Below are positions 36,673 through 45,617 of a stretch of DNA of 64,000 nucleotides, one piece after another. Within the stretch, counting starts at the first letter, position 1, and every line of letters begins with the position of its first letter. The DNA is from Mycetocola manganoxydans (GTDB lineage: Bacteria; Actinomycetota; Actinomycetes; Actinomycetales; Microbacteriaceae). Position numbers and translations under genes: made by a program. The stretch spans positions 284,307 to 348,306 of the forward strand of contig NZ_RCUV01000003.1 of the NCBI RefSeq assembly GCF_003667545.1, read 5' to 3'. The notes under the pieces are model-generated. The model saw only the letters and a list, made by a program, of their open reading frames with translations. It was not told the origin of the DNA and made no database searches.

Positions 36673-36713
36673 GAACGGATGCCGTCGCGCACGCGGGCGC
36701 ACAGCATCCGTTC
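36673..36713 (-). terminator. Inverted repeat after the YihY gene
   Basis: Perfect 10-base arms GAACGGATGC and GCATCCGTTC, 21 bases apart, lie between the YihY stop and the hydrolase start. The arms contain the GGATGC word common in this genome. It may terminate YihY transcription. Confidence 0.4.
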
Positions 36714-36771
36714 TTCGGAATCGGGTCCGAACGAGAGCGCCCGCTGCAGGTGGCGCTCCCGCACGGACGGG

Positions 36772-37929
36772 TCAGCGGCGGTGGTCGGCGCCGCGCGCTC
36801 TCGACTTCGAGGTGGACGTCGAGTCCGACGTCGACGAGGAACCGGGCTTCTGTGATTCACCTTCGGTCTCGCGCAGTTCGCGGCCGCTGTCGATGTCGTC
36901 CTGTTCCTTCTGCTGCTTCTTCTCGCTCGCCTTCGTGTCTCGCGGCGGGAGCTGCAGCGAGTCCTCGGCTTCGATACCGCCCTGCAGCTGGCGTCCGCGT
37001 TCCATTTCGGCGTCGAATTCGGCGCCGAACAGGAGCGACAGGTTCATGATCCAGATCCACAGCAGCATGATGATGACGCCGGCGATGCTGCCGTAGGTCT
37101 TCTGGTAGTTGCCGAAGTTGGCGACGTAGAAGAAGAACGCGACGGTCGCGATCGCCATGACGAGAAGGGCGATGAACGCGCCGAGCGTCATCCAGCGGAA
37201 CTTCGGCTGCTTCACGTTCGGCGTGCCGTAGTAGAGCACCGCAACCATCACGATGGCGAGCAGAGCGATGACGGGCCACTTGGCGATGTTCCACACCGTC
37301 AGCGCGACTTCGCCGAGGCCGATGGCGCCACCGATGGTTTCCGCGACCGGCCCGGAGAGGATCAGGAGCAGCACGATCACGACAGCGATGATGAGCAGGA
37401 TGACCGTGATGAGCAGAACGGTCGGGCGCAGCTTCCAGAACGGACGCCCCTCGTCGACTTCGTAGATCTGGTTCATCGCCTGGCTGAAGGCGTTCACGTA
37501 GCCGGACGCCGACCAGATCGCACCGAGCAGACCGACGACGAGAGCGAATCCGGCACCCGGTGCGCTTGCGAGCTGTTCGATCGGCTGGCGCAGGGTCTCG
37601 GCGGTCGACTGGTCGGCGACGCTCTCGATGACCTGCATCAGCATCTGGGTGGTCTCTTCCGCTTCGCCGAACAGTCCGATGATCGAGAGCAGCGCGAGCA
37701 ACGCCGGGAAGATGGCGAGCACCGCGTAGTACGTCAGAGCGGCAGCGAGGGTGGTGCACTTGTCGCGGCCGAATTCCCGCAGGGTGCGTTTGAGCACGTA
37801 CCCCCACGACGGTTTCTTCACATCGGTCGGGTCGTCCGGTTTGCGGGAGTCGTTGGGGTCCGGAGCGTTCCGGTCCTTCGCCACGCTGTCCTCGCGGCCC
37901 TTGTCAGCGGTGTTCTGTCGGGTAGCCAT
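36772..37929 (-). CDS. YihY/virulence factor BrkB family membrane protein
   Basis: A 385-residue membrane protein with six or more spans. The family signature is seen as DKCTTLAAALTYYAVLAIFP near 65-85, then WSASGYVNAFSQAMNQIYEV and the late GVIIMLLWIWIMNLSLLFGA. Long hydrophilic tails stand at both ends, the C-terminal one rich in Lys, Ser and Glu. YihY proteins were once called ribonuclease BN by mistake; their real role is unknown, perhaps transport. The start at 37929 has GGCGAGGGCG upstream. Confidence 0.88.
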   Translation of the reverse strand: MATRQNTADKGREDSVAKDRNAPDPNDSRKPDDPTDVKKPSWGYVLKRTLREFGRDKCTTLAAALTYYAVLAIFPALLALLSIIGLFGEAEETTQMLMQVIESVADQSTAETLRQPIEQLASAPGAGFALVVGLLGAIWSASGYVNAFSQAMNQIYEVDEGRPFWKLRPTVLLITVILLIIAVVIVLLLILSGPVAETIGGAIGLGEVALTVWNIAKWPVIALLAIVMVAVLYYGTPNVKQPKFRWMTLGAFIALLVMAIATVAFFFYVANFGNYQKTYGSIAGVIIMLLWIWIMNLSLLFGAEFDAEMERGRQLQGGIEAEDSLQLPPRDTKASEKKQQKEQDDIDSGRELRETEGESQKPGSSSTSDSTSTSKSRARGADHRR

Positions 37930-38086
37930 GATCGCCCTCGCCTTTTTCTGGTGCATGCCCGGAGCGTTATCCCGGGGATTCAAGGTTTCCCCTGCGGGAG
38001 GAATCAGACCAGAGGCTCGACGGATGCCGTCGGCAAAGTTATAGTGCCGCGTCGCGGTTCGCGTTCATCGCCGGCGACTGCTGCAG

Positions 38087-39205
38087 TCAGAGCGCGTCCT
38101 GCCCCGCGGTGACGCGCGCGAGGTCCGCGACGACGTCGGCGAGCTGGCCGGTGCGCGCGAAAACCGCCCGTTGGCGGACAGCGCCGTTGCCACGGGTCAG
38201 CACCGCGCGGACACCGGACTCGACGAGGGCTTCGTCCCCGTTTGCGGCGAGCACCGGGCGAACGTGCCCGACGAGATCGCGGAGGACATCCGCCGCTGGT
38301 CGGGGGGTGAGGGTGGACGGATCGAGGAGGTTCCCGCCCACGCCGAACCTCCCGGCCTGCCAGGTGGCGAGCCGCAGCATCGCCGCGGGCACCTGGAGCG
38401 CGGCGTCGCCGTCCCGCCACTCGGTGGCAGCGGTCTCGACGAGCGCACGAGCGAGGGCGGCGATGAGCACCGTGTCCGCGGCATCCGCACAGACATCCGC
38501 AACGCGGATTTCGACGGTGGGCACGTGGTGCGACAGCCGCGCGTCGAAGTACACCATGCCCCGGTCGATCATGACGCCGGAGTCCAGCATTGCCGCGACC
38601 GCAGCATGGTAGTTCTCCGCGGAACCGAACAGCTCGGTGGGGCCGGCGGTCGGCCAGCGCAGCATCGCCTGTGAGCGGTAGCTGGCGTACCGCGTGTCTG
38701 CGCCCTGCCAGAACGGCGAATTCGCGCTCAGCGCGACGAGGATCGGAAGCCAGCAGCGGATCCGGTCGATCACGGCGACGCCTTCCTCGTCCGACTCCAC
38801 CGCCACGTGCACGTGCAGTGCGCACGTCATCTGCTCGCTCGCGGTGATCCCGAAGGCGTCGAAAAGCCGCTCATAGCGCGGGTCGTGGAACAGCCGCGGC
38901 GCGACCGGAAGCGGCGACGTCGCCGACGCGATCACCCGGACGCCGGCCCCTCGCGCGGCGAGGTCGGCGCGACGGCGACAATCGCGGATGTCATCCTCCA
39001 GCTCGCCGAGATCGGCATGCGGTGCGGTGTTCGTCTCGAGCATCTGCTGTTGCACTTCGTGCTCGATCGTTCCGCCGAGGTGGGTACCCGGGGGCTCCAC
39101 CGGCGTCCCGCCCGTGATCTTGAGGATCCGGGAGGCCGCCGACCGCGCGCCGCCCGACTTCGGGTCGACCAGGAGAAGCTCTTCTTCGACCCCGACGGTG
39201 CGCAT
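38087..39205 (-). CDS. ybdK: Carboxylate-amine ligase of the YbdK/GCS2 family
   Basis: A 372-residue ATP-grasp-like glutamate-cysteine ligase homologue. The start MRTVGVEEELLLVDPKSGG is the family hallmark (the E-E-E-x-x-x-V-D metal site), with EHEVQQQMLETNTAPHADL, QMTCALHVHVAV and HVPTVEIRVADVCADAADTV following. YbdK members have weak glutamate-cysteine ligase activity and an uncertain real substrate. AACACT lies six bases before the ATG, again suggesting a leaderless start. The gene is divergent from a class II amidotransferase 82 bases away, and the two may serve one gamma-glutamyl pathway. Confidence 0.88.
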   Translation of the reverse strand: MRTVGVEEELLLVDPKSGGARSAASRILKITGGTPVEPPGTHLGGTIEHEVQQQMLETNTAPHADLGELEDDIRDCRRRADLAARGAGVRVIASATSPLPVAPRLFHDPRYERLFDAFGITASEQMTCALHVHVAVESDEEGVAVIDRIRCWLPILVALSANSPFWQGADTRYASYRSQAMLRWPTAGPTELFGSAENYHAAVAAMLDSGVMIDRGMVYFDARLSHHVPTVEIRVADVCADAADTVLIAALARALVETAATEWRDGDAALQVPAAMLRLATWQAGRFGVGGNLLDPSTLTPRPAADVLRDLVGHVRPVLAANGDEALVESGVRAVLTRGNGAVRQRAVFARTGQLADVVADLARVTAGQDAL

Positions 39206-39286
39206 GGCACCAGTGTTGCAGCGGATCCGAGTTGCCACCAGCTTCGGATAGGAGAAAGCTTGAGACCGAGAACGAGGAGTATCCGG

Positions 39287-40096
39287 ATGTGCCGCCTGCT
39301 CGGTTATGTCGCCAGCCACCCCACCGCCCCCGCCGACGTGCTCGGTGAGCCGGCGTTCGACGCGTTCACCTCACTGGCCGCGCTGCACGGTGACGGCTGG
39401 GGTCTGGCCTGGCGCAGCGCGGACGCCGGCACTCGCGTCGTCTCGAGTCCGGATTCCGCGGCGCGCGACCCCCGCTACGCCGAACTGACCAGGCAACCCC
39501 TCGGAGCCGCAGGCCTTGTCCACTTGCGCTGGGCGACCGGAGGGCTTCCTGTGGTGCCGGAGAACACGCATCCGTTCACCGATGGAACGTACGCGTTCGC
39601 GCACAACGGCCACATTCAGCCGATCCCGCTGCTCGATGAGCTGCTGACGGCGGAGTCGCGGGCGAAGCTGAAGGGTTCAACCGACAGTGAGCGGTACTTC
39701 CGGTTCGTTCTGCAGTGCATCGACGAAACCGGGTCGGAAGCGATGGGGGTCACGCGGGCGCTGCGCACGATGACGACCGAGTTCCCCGGTGCGAGCCTCA
39801 ACGCGCTCCTCCTCACACCCGACACGCTCATCGCAATTCACATCAACAGTCGTGCGGACTCTCCCCCGCGGGCGCTCAGCGCGCTCTACCCGTCGGATGC
39901 CGACATGCCGCACAGGCATGCGACCGAGTACTACGCGATGGACTACCGGATCACGCCCACCGCCGTGCACGTGATCTCCAGTGGTCTCGACGAGCCCGGG
40001 TGGACCCGGGTGCCGCCGGACTCCGCCGCGATGATCGACCTGCGCACCCGTGAACTGGCGCGGCTCGACCTGCAGCCGGTGCGGCCGGGCGGCTGA
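39287..40096 (+). CDS. Class II glutamine amidotransferase
   Basis: A 269-residue Ntn-type glutamine amidotransferase: MCRLLGYVA with catalytic Cys2 (exposed after Met removal), HGDGWGLAW, LVHLRWATGG and ENTHPFTDGTYAFAHNGHI. These are the patterns of YafJ/EgtC-like enzymes. GAGGAG stands before the ATG. EgtC hydrolyses a gamma-glutamyl conjugate in ergothioneine formation, but the other egt genes are absent here, so the specific function is open. It is divergent from the YbdK ligase. Confidence 0.85.
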   Translation: MCRLLGYVASHPTAPADVLGEPAFDAFTSLAALHGDGWGLAWRSADAGTRVVSSPDSAARDPRYAELTRQPLGAAGLVHLRWATGGLPVVPENTHPFTDGTYAFAHNGHIQPIPLLDELLTAESRAKLKGSTDSERYFRFVLQCIDETGSEAMGVTRALRTMTTEFPGASLNALLLTPDTLIAIHINSRADSPPRALSALYPSDADMPHRHATEYYAMDYRITPTAVHVISSGLDEPGWTRVPPDSAAMIDLRTRELARLDLQPVRPGG

Positions 40097-40110
40097 GCGC
40101 GCTCGTCGGC

Positions 40111-40183
40111 CGCGTTTTCACGCGTCCCGGACGAGTTCACCCGGTACGCCGGGTGAATCCGTCCGCAGTGAGTGAAAACGCGG
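40111..40183. repeat. Palindromic repeat family A, copy 2
   Basis: Outer arms CGCGTTTTCAC and GTGAAAACGCG are perfect 11-base inverted repeats. Inside, GGACGAGTTCACCCGG and CCGGGTGAATCCGTCC form a second stem. It lies between two convergent genes. Confidence 0.85.
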
Positions 40184-40209
40184 GCGTCGAGCGGATGCCC
40201 CGCCTCGCG

Positions 40210-40941
40210 TCAGCGAATCGTCCGGAGAAGCGCGCGTGACCGGTCGAGGAAGTCCCCGAACGGCTCGTCATTCTCGGGCCGGTCGAGTCTGAGCTCTTCA
40301 CTGCTGAACCGGTGGAGAGTCTCCGCCGTGTCCTCGGCCCCCGACGCCGAAAGCCAGTCCTCGTAGCCGGGAAGCTCACCCCTCGCCCGCTGGTCCGACA
40401 GCACGGCGATGTTCGCCACTCCCTCAGCCCAGTTCGGCCTGTCAGCGTCCGCGACCCACATCCCGCGCATCAGGGTCGCCGTGTGAAGCATCACCATGTC
40501 GCGCTCCGCCCCGTCGTCTGCGAGCCAGGTCACGTAGTCGGCGATCACCTGCCATTGGTCGCGAACATCCGTGCCGCCTTCCTCCGGGGTGAACGCAACA
40601 CTCAGTGCTCGCGTGCGCCGGTCCTCGCCGAGGTCGATCGAGGCGCAGTGCAGTGCCGCCGGTTGCGTCCAGAACGTCTGCTCCTCGGCATCCGTCCACG
40701 ATTCCGTTCCATCGAGCGCCGGTGCCCCGTCGGGCCGGGACTCGTTGGAAACGCAGCCGGCGAAGGAGTCGGATTCGAGCGCCGCCCGGATGCCGGTGGC
40801 CGGCGCCAGGAGAGTGCTCGCGAGCACGGTCCCCGCGATCGCAACCATCGCAACGAGAGCGATGCCTCCGATCAGCAGGCGCCGGGAGCGTTGACGGCGC
40901 AGGTCGTCAGCGTCGCTATCTGGGGTGGGGACACGGGGCAC
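40210..40941 (-). CDS. Hypothetical single-span membrane protein
   Basis: A 243-residue protein with a basic cytoplasmic N-terminus (RRQRSRRLLIGG), one membrane span (ALVAMVAIAGTVLASTLLA) and an outside domain of about 190 residues containing two cysteines (GCVSNESR, HCASIDLG) that could form a disulfide. No family was recognised. The GTG start is preceded by GAGGAG. It is flanked on both sides by family A repeats and has no operon partner. Confidence 0.7.
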   Translation of the reverse strand: MPRVPTPDSDADDLRRQRSRRLLIGGIALVAMVAIAGTVLASTLLAPATGIRAALESDSFAGCVSNESRPDGAPALDGTESWTDAEEQTFWTQPAALHCASIDLGEDRRTRALSVAFTPEEGGTDVRDQWQVIADYVTWLADDGAERDMVMLHTATLMRGMWVADADRPNWAEGVANIAVLSDQRARGELPGYEDWLSASGAEDTAETLHRFSSEELRLDRPENDEPFGDFLDRSRALLRTIR

Positions 40942-41057
40942 GGGCAGCTCCTCGGGCGCGGGCAGCCGGCGCGACGGTCGAAGCCATCGCGTGGCCGGGG
41001 TCGGACGAAAACACCTACCGAAAAGCTACCGTGTCGACCGCGACCGCGAGCGGAGTT

Positions 41058-41131
41058 CGCGTTTTCACGCGTTCCGGACGGGTTCACGCGGTACGCCGGG
41101 TGGACCCGTCCGAAATGAGTGAAAACGCGGG
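41058..41131. repeat. Palindromic repeat family A, copy 3
   Basis: Same outer arms as copy 2 with a slightly different centre (GGACGGGTTCACGCGG against CCGGGTGGACCCGTCC). Located between the hypothetical membrane protein gene and the BCCT transporter stop. Confidence 0.85.
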
Positions 41132-41171
41132 CGGTGCGCTGGCGGCACGCCGTGAGGGGCGCGCGATCGCG

Positions 41172-42872
41172 CTAGAAGACCTCGGTGTGCGGCTCGTCCG
41201 CCGACGCGGGTTTGCGCGGGCGGCGACGGAACAGCGGGAGCCGCGGCGAGGCATCCGCACTGTCCGGGCCGTCGACCTCGAGGCCGTAGTAGTCGCCGAT
41301 CCGGTCGACGAACGCACTACGCCGGGCCTTCTCGTACGCCCGATGCTCCCGGCTGAACGCTTTCGCCGTCGCCCAGCAGATCAGCAGCATGATCACACTG
41401 AACGGCAGGGCGATGATGATCGCCGCCGTCTGCAACGCCTGAAGGCCGCCCGCGAGCAGGAGCGCGATGGCGAGAGCGGATGTCACGCACGCGAAGAACG
41501 CGCGGATCCACCGTTTGGGTTCCACCTGGCCACCGCTGGCGATCATGCTCATCACGAGCGAACCGGAGTCCGCCGACGTGACGAAGAACACCGCGATGAG
41601 GATGATGCCGCCGACCGTGAGGACCGAGCCGGCCGGCAGTTGCGCGAACATCGCGAACAGGGCGCCCTCGACGTTGACGCTTCCGTCACCCGCGACGAGC
41701 CCACCGGGGCCGTTGAGCTCGGAGTACAGGGCAGTGCCGCCGAGAACGCTGAACCAGAGGAAGGTGATGAGCGTGGGGACAAGCAGCACACCGGTGACGA
41801 ACTGTCGCACCGTGCGACCCCGCGAGATGCGAGCGATGAAGATCCCGACGAACGGTGCCCACGAGATCCACCAGCCCCAGTAGAACGTCGTCCACGCCGC
41901 CTGCCACGCTTCACCCTCGGCGCCCGCGTACGCGCCAACGGTGAAGGACAGGCCGACGAAGTCCTGCAGGTAGTTCCCGATGGACTGCACGAAGTCGCGC
42001 AGCAGGAACTGGGTCGGACCGACAATGAGGATGAAGACCACGATGAGGCCGGCGAGGATGAGGTTGATGTTGGACAGCCACTTCATGCCCTTGGCCACAC
42101 CGGACAGCACCGAGAACAGCACGGCGGCGGTGATGATGAGGATCAGGATGATGTTGACGAAGTCGGATGCCGCGATGATTCCGGCACTCTCGAGCCCGGC
42201 ACTGATCTGAACAACACCCAGGCCGAGCGAGGTTGCCACACCGAACAGGGTTCCGACGAGGGCGACGACGTCGATGAGGTTGCCCCAGCCACCCCGCACA
42301 CGCCTGCCGAGCAGGGGCTCGAGGGTCCAGCGGATGGAGACGGGGCGCCCGCGACGGTGGATCGCATAGGCGAGCGCGAGACCGATGACCACGTAGATCG
42401 CCCAGGCGTGCACACCCCAGTGAAGGTAGGTCTGCGACAGAGCCTGCTGCGCGAGCTGGTTGCCGTTGCCTTCGACTCCCGGCCGCGGGTTGGCGAAGTG
42501 GCTGAGCGGCTCACCCACGCCGTAGAAGACGAGGCCGATGCCCATTCCAGCGGCGAAGAGGAGCGAGAACCAGGAGCCGAGCGAGAACTCCGGCTCGTCG
42601 TCGTCCTTTCCGAGCTTGATGTCGCCGTATCTGGAGAAGCCCACCCACAGACTGAAAATCACGAAGAAGGCAGCGATCAGCACGTAATACCAATTGAAGT
42701 TGCTGACGATCCCGGCCTGGATTCCCGCGAAAAGCGCCTCAGCGGCATCCGGAAGGAGGATGGCGAAGGCAACGAAGAGGAGAACCACGATCGCTGCGGG
42801 CCAGAACACCCACTTCGCGACCTCGGGGACCTTCGCGGCAGGGGCAGTTTCAGTGCTCGAAGGGGTAGACAT
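41172..42872 (-). CDS. BCCT family transporter (betaine/carnitine/choline)
   Basis: A 566-residue transporter with about 12 spans. Family marks are LFAAGMGIGLVFYGVGEPLS, HWGVHAWAIYVVIGLALAYA, the span 8 region TFYWGWWISWAPFVGIFIAR and TADSGSLVMSMIASGG. The aromatic residues that bind trimethylammonium groups are in place. It imports betaine-like osmolytes with sodium or protons. A charged C-terminal tail, which senses osmotic state in BetP, is present. The start is set by a leaderless promoter. Confidence 0.9.
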   Translation of the reverse strand: MSTPSSTETAPAAKVPEVAKWVFWPAAIVVLLFVAFAILLPDAAEALFAGIQAGIVSNFNWYYVLIAAFFVIFSLWVGFSRYGDIKLGKDDDEPEFSLGSWFSLLFAAGMGIGLVFYGVGEPLSHFANPRPGVEGNGNQLAQQALSQTYLHWGVHAWAIYVVIGLALAYAIHRRGRPVSIRWTLEPLLGRRVRGGWGNLIDVVALVGTLFGVATSLGLGVVQISAGLESAGIIAASDFVNIILILIITAAVLFSVLSGVAKGMKWLSNINLILAGLIVVFILIVGPTQFLLRDFVQSIGNYLQDFVGLSFTVGAYAGAEGEAWQAAWTTFYWGWWISWAPFVGIFIARISRGRTVRQFVTGVLLVPTLITFLWFSVLGGTALYSELNGPGGLVAGDGSVNVEGALFAMFAQLPAGSVLTVGGIILIAVFFVTSADSGSLVMSMIASGGQVEPKRWIRAFFACVTSALAIALLLAGGLQALQTAAIIIALPFSVIMLLICWATAKAFSREHRAYEKARRSAFVDRIGDYYGLEVDGPDSADASPRLPLFRRRPRKPASADEPHTEVF

Positions 42873-42907
42873 GGTGCCAGCCTAGGATTCCCGAGCCGTC
42901 CCCACAA
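42873..42907 (-). promoter_or_regulatory. Leaderless promoter of the BCCT gene
   Basis: On the minus strand TTGTGG (42907-42902), a 17-base spacer, TAGGCT (42884-42879) and six bases precede the ATG at 42872. It is the clearest -35/-10 pair found on the minus strand. Confidence 0.6.
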
Positions 42908-42968
42908 CGAGGGACGCCCTGCTGCGCCAGATGCTATGGCGCCGGGACCGCGCCGCCTGCTCCGTCAA

Positions 42969-43014
42969 AAATGGTCGCAGTTCGCGAAGAACTGCGACCA
43001 TTGTCGACCGAGCA
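42969..43014. repeat. Palindromic repeat family C, copy 1
   Basis: Perfect 14-base arms (42970-42983 and 42989-43002) with a five-base loop, followed by TGTCGACCGAGCA, the family C edge in reverse. Read on the minus strand it also makes a good terminator for the gene that ends upstream of it in the opposite sense. Confidence 0.75.
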
Positions 43015-43042
43015 CAGCGGATGCCACGGGGCGGCGGGCGGG

Positions 43043-43516
43043 TCAGCCCAGGACCGACACCCCCAGCGTCGCGAGCACGCCGAACCCAACGCCCCAGATG
43101 ATGATCGAGATGGTCTGCCAGAGGATGACGGCGTTCTTCGAGGCACCGAACGACACCATCGCGGCCGAGGTGATCTGACTCGGGAGGAGGGTCTGGCCGA
43201 GGAGGCTCACGCCGGCGACACCGTACTTGTCGAAGCGCTCACGCAGCTTTGCGCGCCGGGCAGTCTCAGGTTTGGCTTCCTTGCCCCCGCGCACTTTCGA
43301 CCGCACGCCGTGTGCGCTGAGCACGAAGATGAGCATCGACACGACGTTTCCGACGATGGCGGCGAGGATTGCGACGACGGGGTTGATGCCGGCCAGAATG
43401 CCGACCACGGAGCCGAAGTAGGACTCCACGAACGGGATCGCCGACGCGAGGATCACGCCAACCCACTGCAGCAGGTCGGGAAGTCCGGAGGTGAAGTCTC
43501 GCAGTGCGTCAATCAT
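43043..43516 (-). CDS. Small multidrug export/YqaA-like membrane protein
   Basis: A 157-residue membrane protein with about four spans. VGVILASAIPFVESYFGSVV carries the P-F-x-E motif of the Sm_multidrug_ex family, and the late VSLLGQTLLPSQITSAAMVS gives the second re-entrant-like segment. A basic cytoplasmic loop (KAKP-type, RRAKLRERFDKYG) lies in the middle. The function of the family is not firmly known despite its name. It starts 215 bases from the divergent sensor kinase. Confidence 0.75.
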   Translation of the reverse strand: MIDALRDFTSGLPDLLQWVGVILASAIPFVESYFGSVVGILAGINPVVAILAAIVGNVVSMLIFVLSAHGVRSKVRGGKEAKPETARRAKLRERFDKYGVAGVSLLGQTLLPSQITSAAMVSFGASKNAVILWQTISIIIWGVGFGVLATLGVSVLG

Positions 43517-43663
43517 GAGGTGCCTTTCGTCGATGTTCTCGTGGTGCGTATCGCCGGGCCGGTGGGCCGCTGTCGGTGGCGATGAGTCCATACTTCCGCT
43601 CAGACAGTGGCCGGATAAGTGTCGCAGCGTCATGACATCCGCCGCGTTTCTGCACCTCGATCC

Positions 43664-43677
43664 GTGACAAATGTCAC
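43664..43677 (+). promoter_or_regulatory. Palindromic operator before the two-component genes
   Basis: GTGACA and TGTCAC with AA between form a perfect six-base inverted repeat located five bases before the TACGCT -10 element (43683-43688), where the -35 box should be. Its place suggests control by the response regulator encoded downstream. Confidence 0.6.
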
Positions 43678-43695
43678 TGCTCTACGCTGGAAGCC

Positions 43696-43734
43696 ATGCA
43701 CCCGACATCCGCGCCAGAACGGCGATCCTCGTGA
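43696..43734 (+). CDS. Possible 12-residue leader peptide upstream of the sensor kinase
   Basis: An ATG lies seven bases after TACGCT and opens a 12-codon frame whose TGA overlaps the GTG that can start the kinase (GTGA). If the transcript begins near 43695, this peptide would be translated leaderless and would couple ribosomes into the kinase gene. The call rests on position only. Confidence 0.35.
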   Translation: MHPTSAPERRSS

Positions 43735-44966
43735 CCGGCAGCCGCCCGTCCGGGTCGCCCGCACTGCCAGAATCACGACGCTCCGACCAGGCGCGCGGCG
43801 TGCAGACCACCTGGTTGTACACGCTCGGCGCGATCGTGTTCTTCTTCGTGGTGCTCGACGCCATCCTGATCCTGACGGTGTCGTCGAACTTCGCTGTTTC
43901 GCGGTCGCCGCTCGACGGCATCCTGCTCGTGCTCATTCTTCTGTCGTCGGTGATGCACGTGCGGTACTGCTTCTTTCTCCGGGTCGGACCGGGGGGTGGG
44001 ATGCCGCGTCCCGCCTGGACCGTCGCCCTCTTCGCTCCGGCTGTTGCCGCGTGGGTCCTTGGGTTGTTCACGCCGGGCGCCGGACTCTACGCCGCCCTCC
44101 CCCTCTGGATGGCTGTCAACGCCCTCGCTCCGCTGCTGCCGACGGCCCAGCGCTGGGGGGTCATCGCGCTCGGGCTTCTCATCACCATCCCGCATCCCTT
44201 CATCGCGTCGGCGCAGTTCGGGAACACCTTCGACCTCGCGGAGGCGAGTCGGGCGTGGATCCTGTTCTTCTACGGCGCAAGCCTGCCGATCATGGTGCTC
44301 TCCAGCCTGTGGTGGTGGGGAATCGTTGTGCAGCTCGACCGGCACCGGTCGACTGCCGCCGAGCTCGCTGTCGCCCAGGAACGGCTGCGGTTCGCCTCCG
44401 ACCTGCACGACATTCAGGGTCACCACCTTCAGGTGATCGCCCTCAAGTCGGAACTCGCCGAACGGATGCTCGCCATCGATCCCGAGGCCGCGCGCGAACA
44501 CGTACACGAGACCCGGCTGATCGCGAAGCAGGCTCTCGAGGAGACCCGGTCGCTCGTTGCCGGGTACCGCGAGGTCGACCTCGCCGCCGAACTCGAGAAC
44601 GCCCGCGAGGTACTCACGGTCGCCGGCGCCGAGTGCGAACTGCAGCTCGGGGCGCTGCCCGCGAACCCGGAGGTTCGGCGCGTTCTTGCCCTCGTCGTTC
44701 GCGAGGCGACCACGAACATCCTGCGTCACAGCTCGGCTACCTGGGCGTCGATCCGGGTCACGACGACTCCCGACGGCTCGACTCTCGAGATCTCCAACGA
44801 TGCGGCGTCGCCGGCAACGGATGCCGCGGGTCGCGCGGCCAGCAGCGGTCTCGCCGGGTTGCGGGATCGGGTGTCAGCGGTCTCGGGCGATTTGTCGACC
44901 CGGCTCGATGGAGACACGTTCACCCTGCGCGTGTTCGTTCCGGTGAGAGTGGGGGCGGACGCGTGA
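43731..44966 (+). CDS. Sensor histidine kinase, DesK/NarL-partner class
   Basis: A 411-residue membrane kinase. About five spans occupy residues 25-180, starting with WLYTLGAIVFFFVVLDAILI. The dimerisation helix is HisKA_3 type: ERLRFASDLHDIQGHHLQVI, with the phospho-accepting His near 223. The ATPase lid region includes VVREATTNILRHSSATWASI (N box) and SGLAGLRDRV (G box). No large outside domain is present, so it probably senses a membrane or intramembrane cue. The GTG at 43731 was taken as start because the promoter lies downstream of the earlier in-frame ATG at 43671; GTG at 43800 is also possible. Confidence 0.85.
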   Translation: MTGSRPSGSPALPESRRSDQARGVQTTWLYTLGAIVFFFVVLDAILILTVSSNFAVSRSPLDGILLVLILLSSVMHVRYCFFLRVGPGGGMPRPAWTVALFAPAVAAWVLGLFTPGAGLYAALPLWMAVNALAPLLPTAQRWGVIALGLLITIPHPFIASAQFGNTFDLAEASRAWILFFYGASLPIMVLSSLWWWGIVVQLDRHRSTAAELAVAQERLRFASDLHDIQGHHLQVIALKSELAERMLAIDPEAAREHVHETRLIAKQALEETRSLVAGYREVDLAAELENAREVLTVAGAECELQLGALPANPEVRRVLALVVREATTNILRHSSATWASIRVTTTPDGSTLEISNDAASPATDAAGRAASSGLAGLRDRVSAVSGDLSTRLDGDTFTLRVFVPVRVGADA

Positions 44967-45580
44967 CCGAGCCCCGTGTCATCCGTCTGCTGATCGCGGA
45001 CGACGAGCACCTCATCCGTGGCGCGCTGAGCGCCCTGCTCAATCTCGAGCCCGATATCGAGGTCGTCGCGAGCGTCGACAACGGTGTCGCTGCAGCGGAA
45101 CTCGCGCTCGAACTGAAGCCTGACGTCTGCCTGCTCGACCTCGAGATGCCGCAGGCGGACGGGCTCGAGGCCGCGGCGCGGATTCTGTCGACGGTTGCGA
45201 CGAAGGTCGTGATCGTGACGCGGCATGCGCGGCCCGGTGTGTTGCGGCGCGCGCTCGCCGCACGGGTCTCCGGTTTCGTGCCGAAGTCGACGCCTGCCGA
45301 GGAACTCGCCGATGTGATCCGGGATGTCGCCGCCGGCAAGCGGTACATCGACCAGGAGATCGCGGCGACGGCCCTGACCGCCGAGCGGTGCCCGCTCACC
45401 GATCGCGAGCTCGACGCGCTCCGCTATTCGCGCTCGACCATGAGTGTGCAGGAGATCGCCGACCGGTTGCACCTCGCCGCCGGCACCGTACGCAACTATC
45501 TGTCGTCGGCGATGACGAAGCTCGATGCTCGTTCGCGCCACGAGGCGGCGGAGATCGCGTGGCAGCAGGGGTGGATCTAG
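44963..45580 (+). CDS. Response regulator, NarL/LuxR type (DesR-like)
   Basis: A 205-residue regulator. The receiver has the acidic pair D13-D14 and the phospho-acceptor Asp59 in VCLLDLEMPQADG, with the conserved Lys in GFVPKSTPAEELAD. The C-terminal LuxR helix-turn-helix is LTDRELDALRYSRSTMSVQE followed by IADRLHLAAGTVRNYLSSAM. The GTG start overlaps the kinase stop (GTGA). It is probably autoregulatory through the palindrome at 43664. No transporter or desaturase target is directly attached. Confidence 0.9.
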   Translation: MTEPRVIRLLIADDEHLIRGALSALLNLEPDIEVVASVDNGVAAAELALELKPDVCLLDLEMPQADGLEAAARILSTVATKVVIVTRHARPGVLRRALAARVSGFVPKSTPAEELADVIRDVAAGKRYIDQEIAATALTAERCPLTDRELDALRYSRSTMSVQEIADRLHLAAGTVRNYLSSAMTKLDARSRHEAAEIAWQQGWI

Positions 45581-45617
45581 CGAGGCGCCCTGCGCCGCTC
45601 GGCCCCGCGCGTGCTGC

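Noticed and set aside
39287..40096. EgtC of an ergothioneine cluster
   Set aside because: No EgtB, EgtD or EgtE homologue in the window, and the ligase next door is YbdK type, not EgtA.
40605..43178. Plus-strand 857-residue frame over the BCCT transporter
   Set aside because: Antisense of a transporter with conserved membrane spans; composition is not protein-like.
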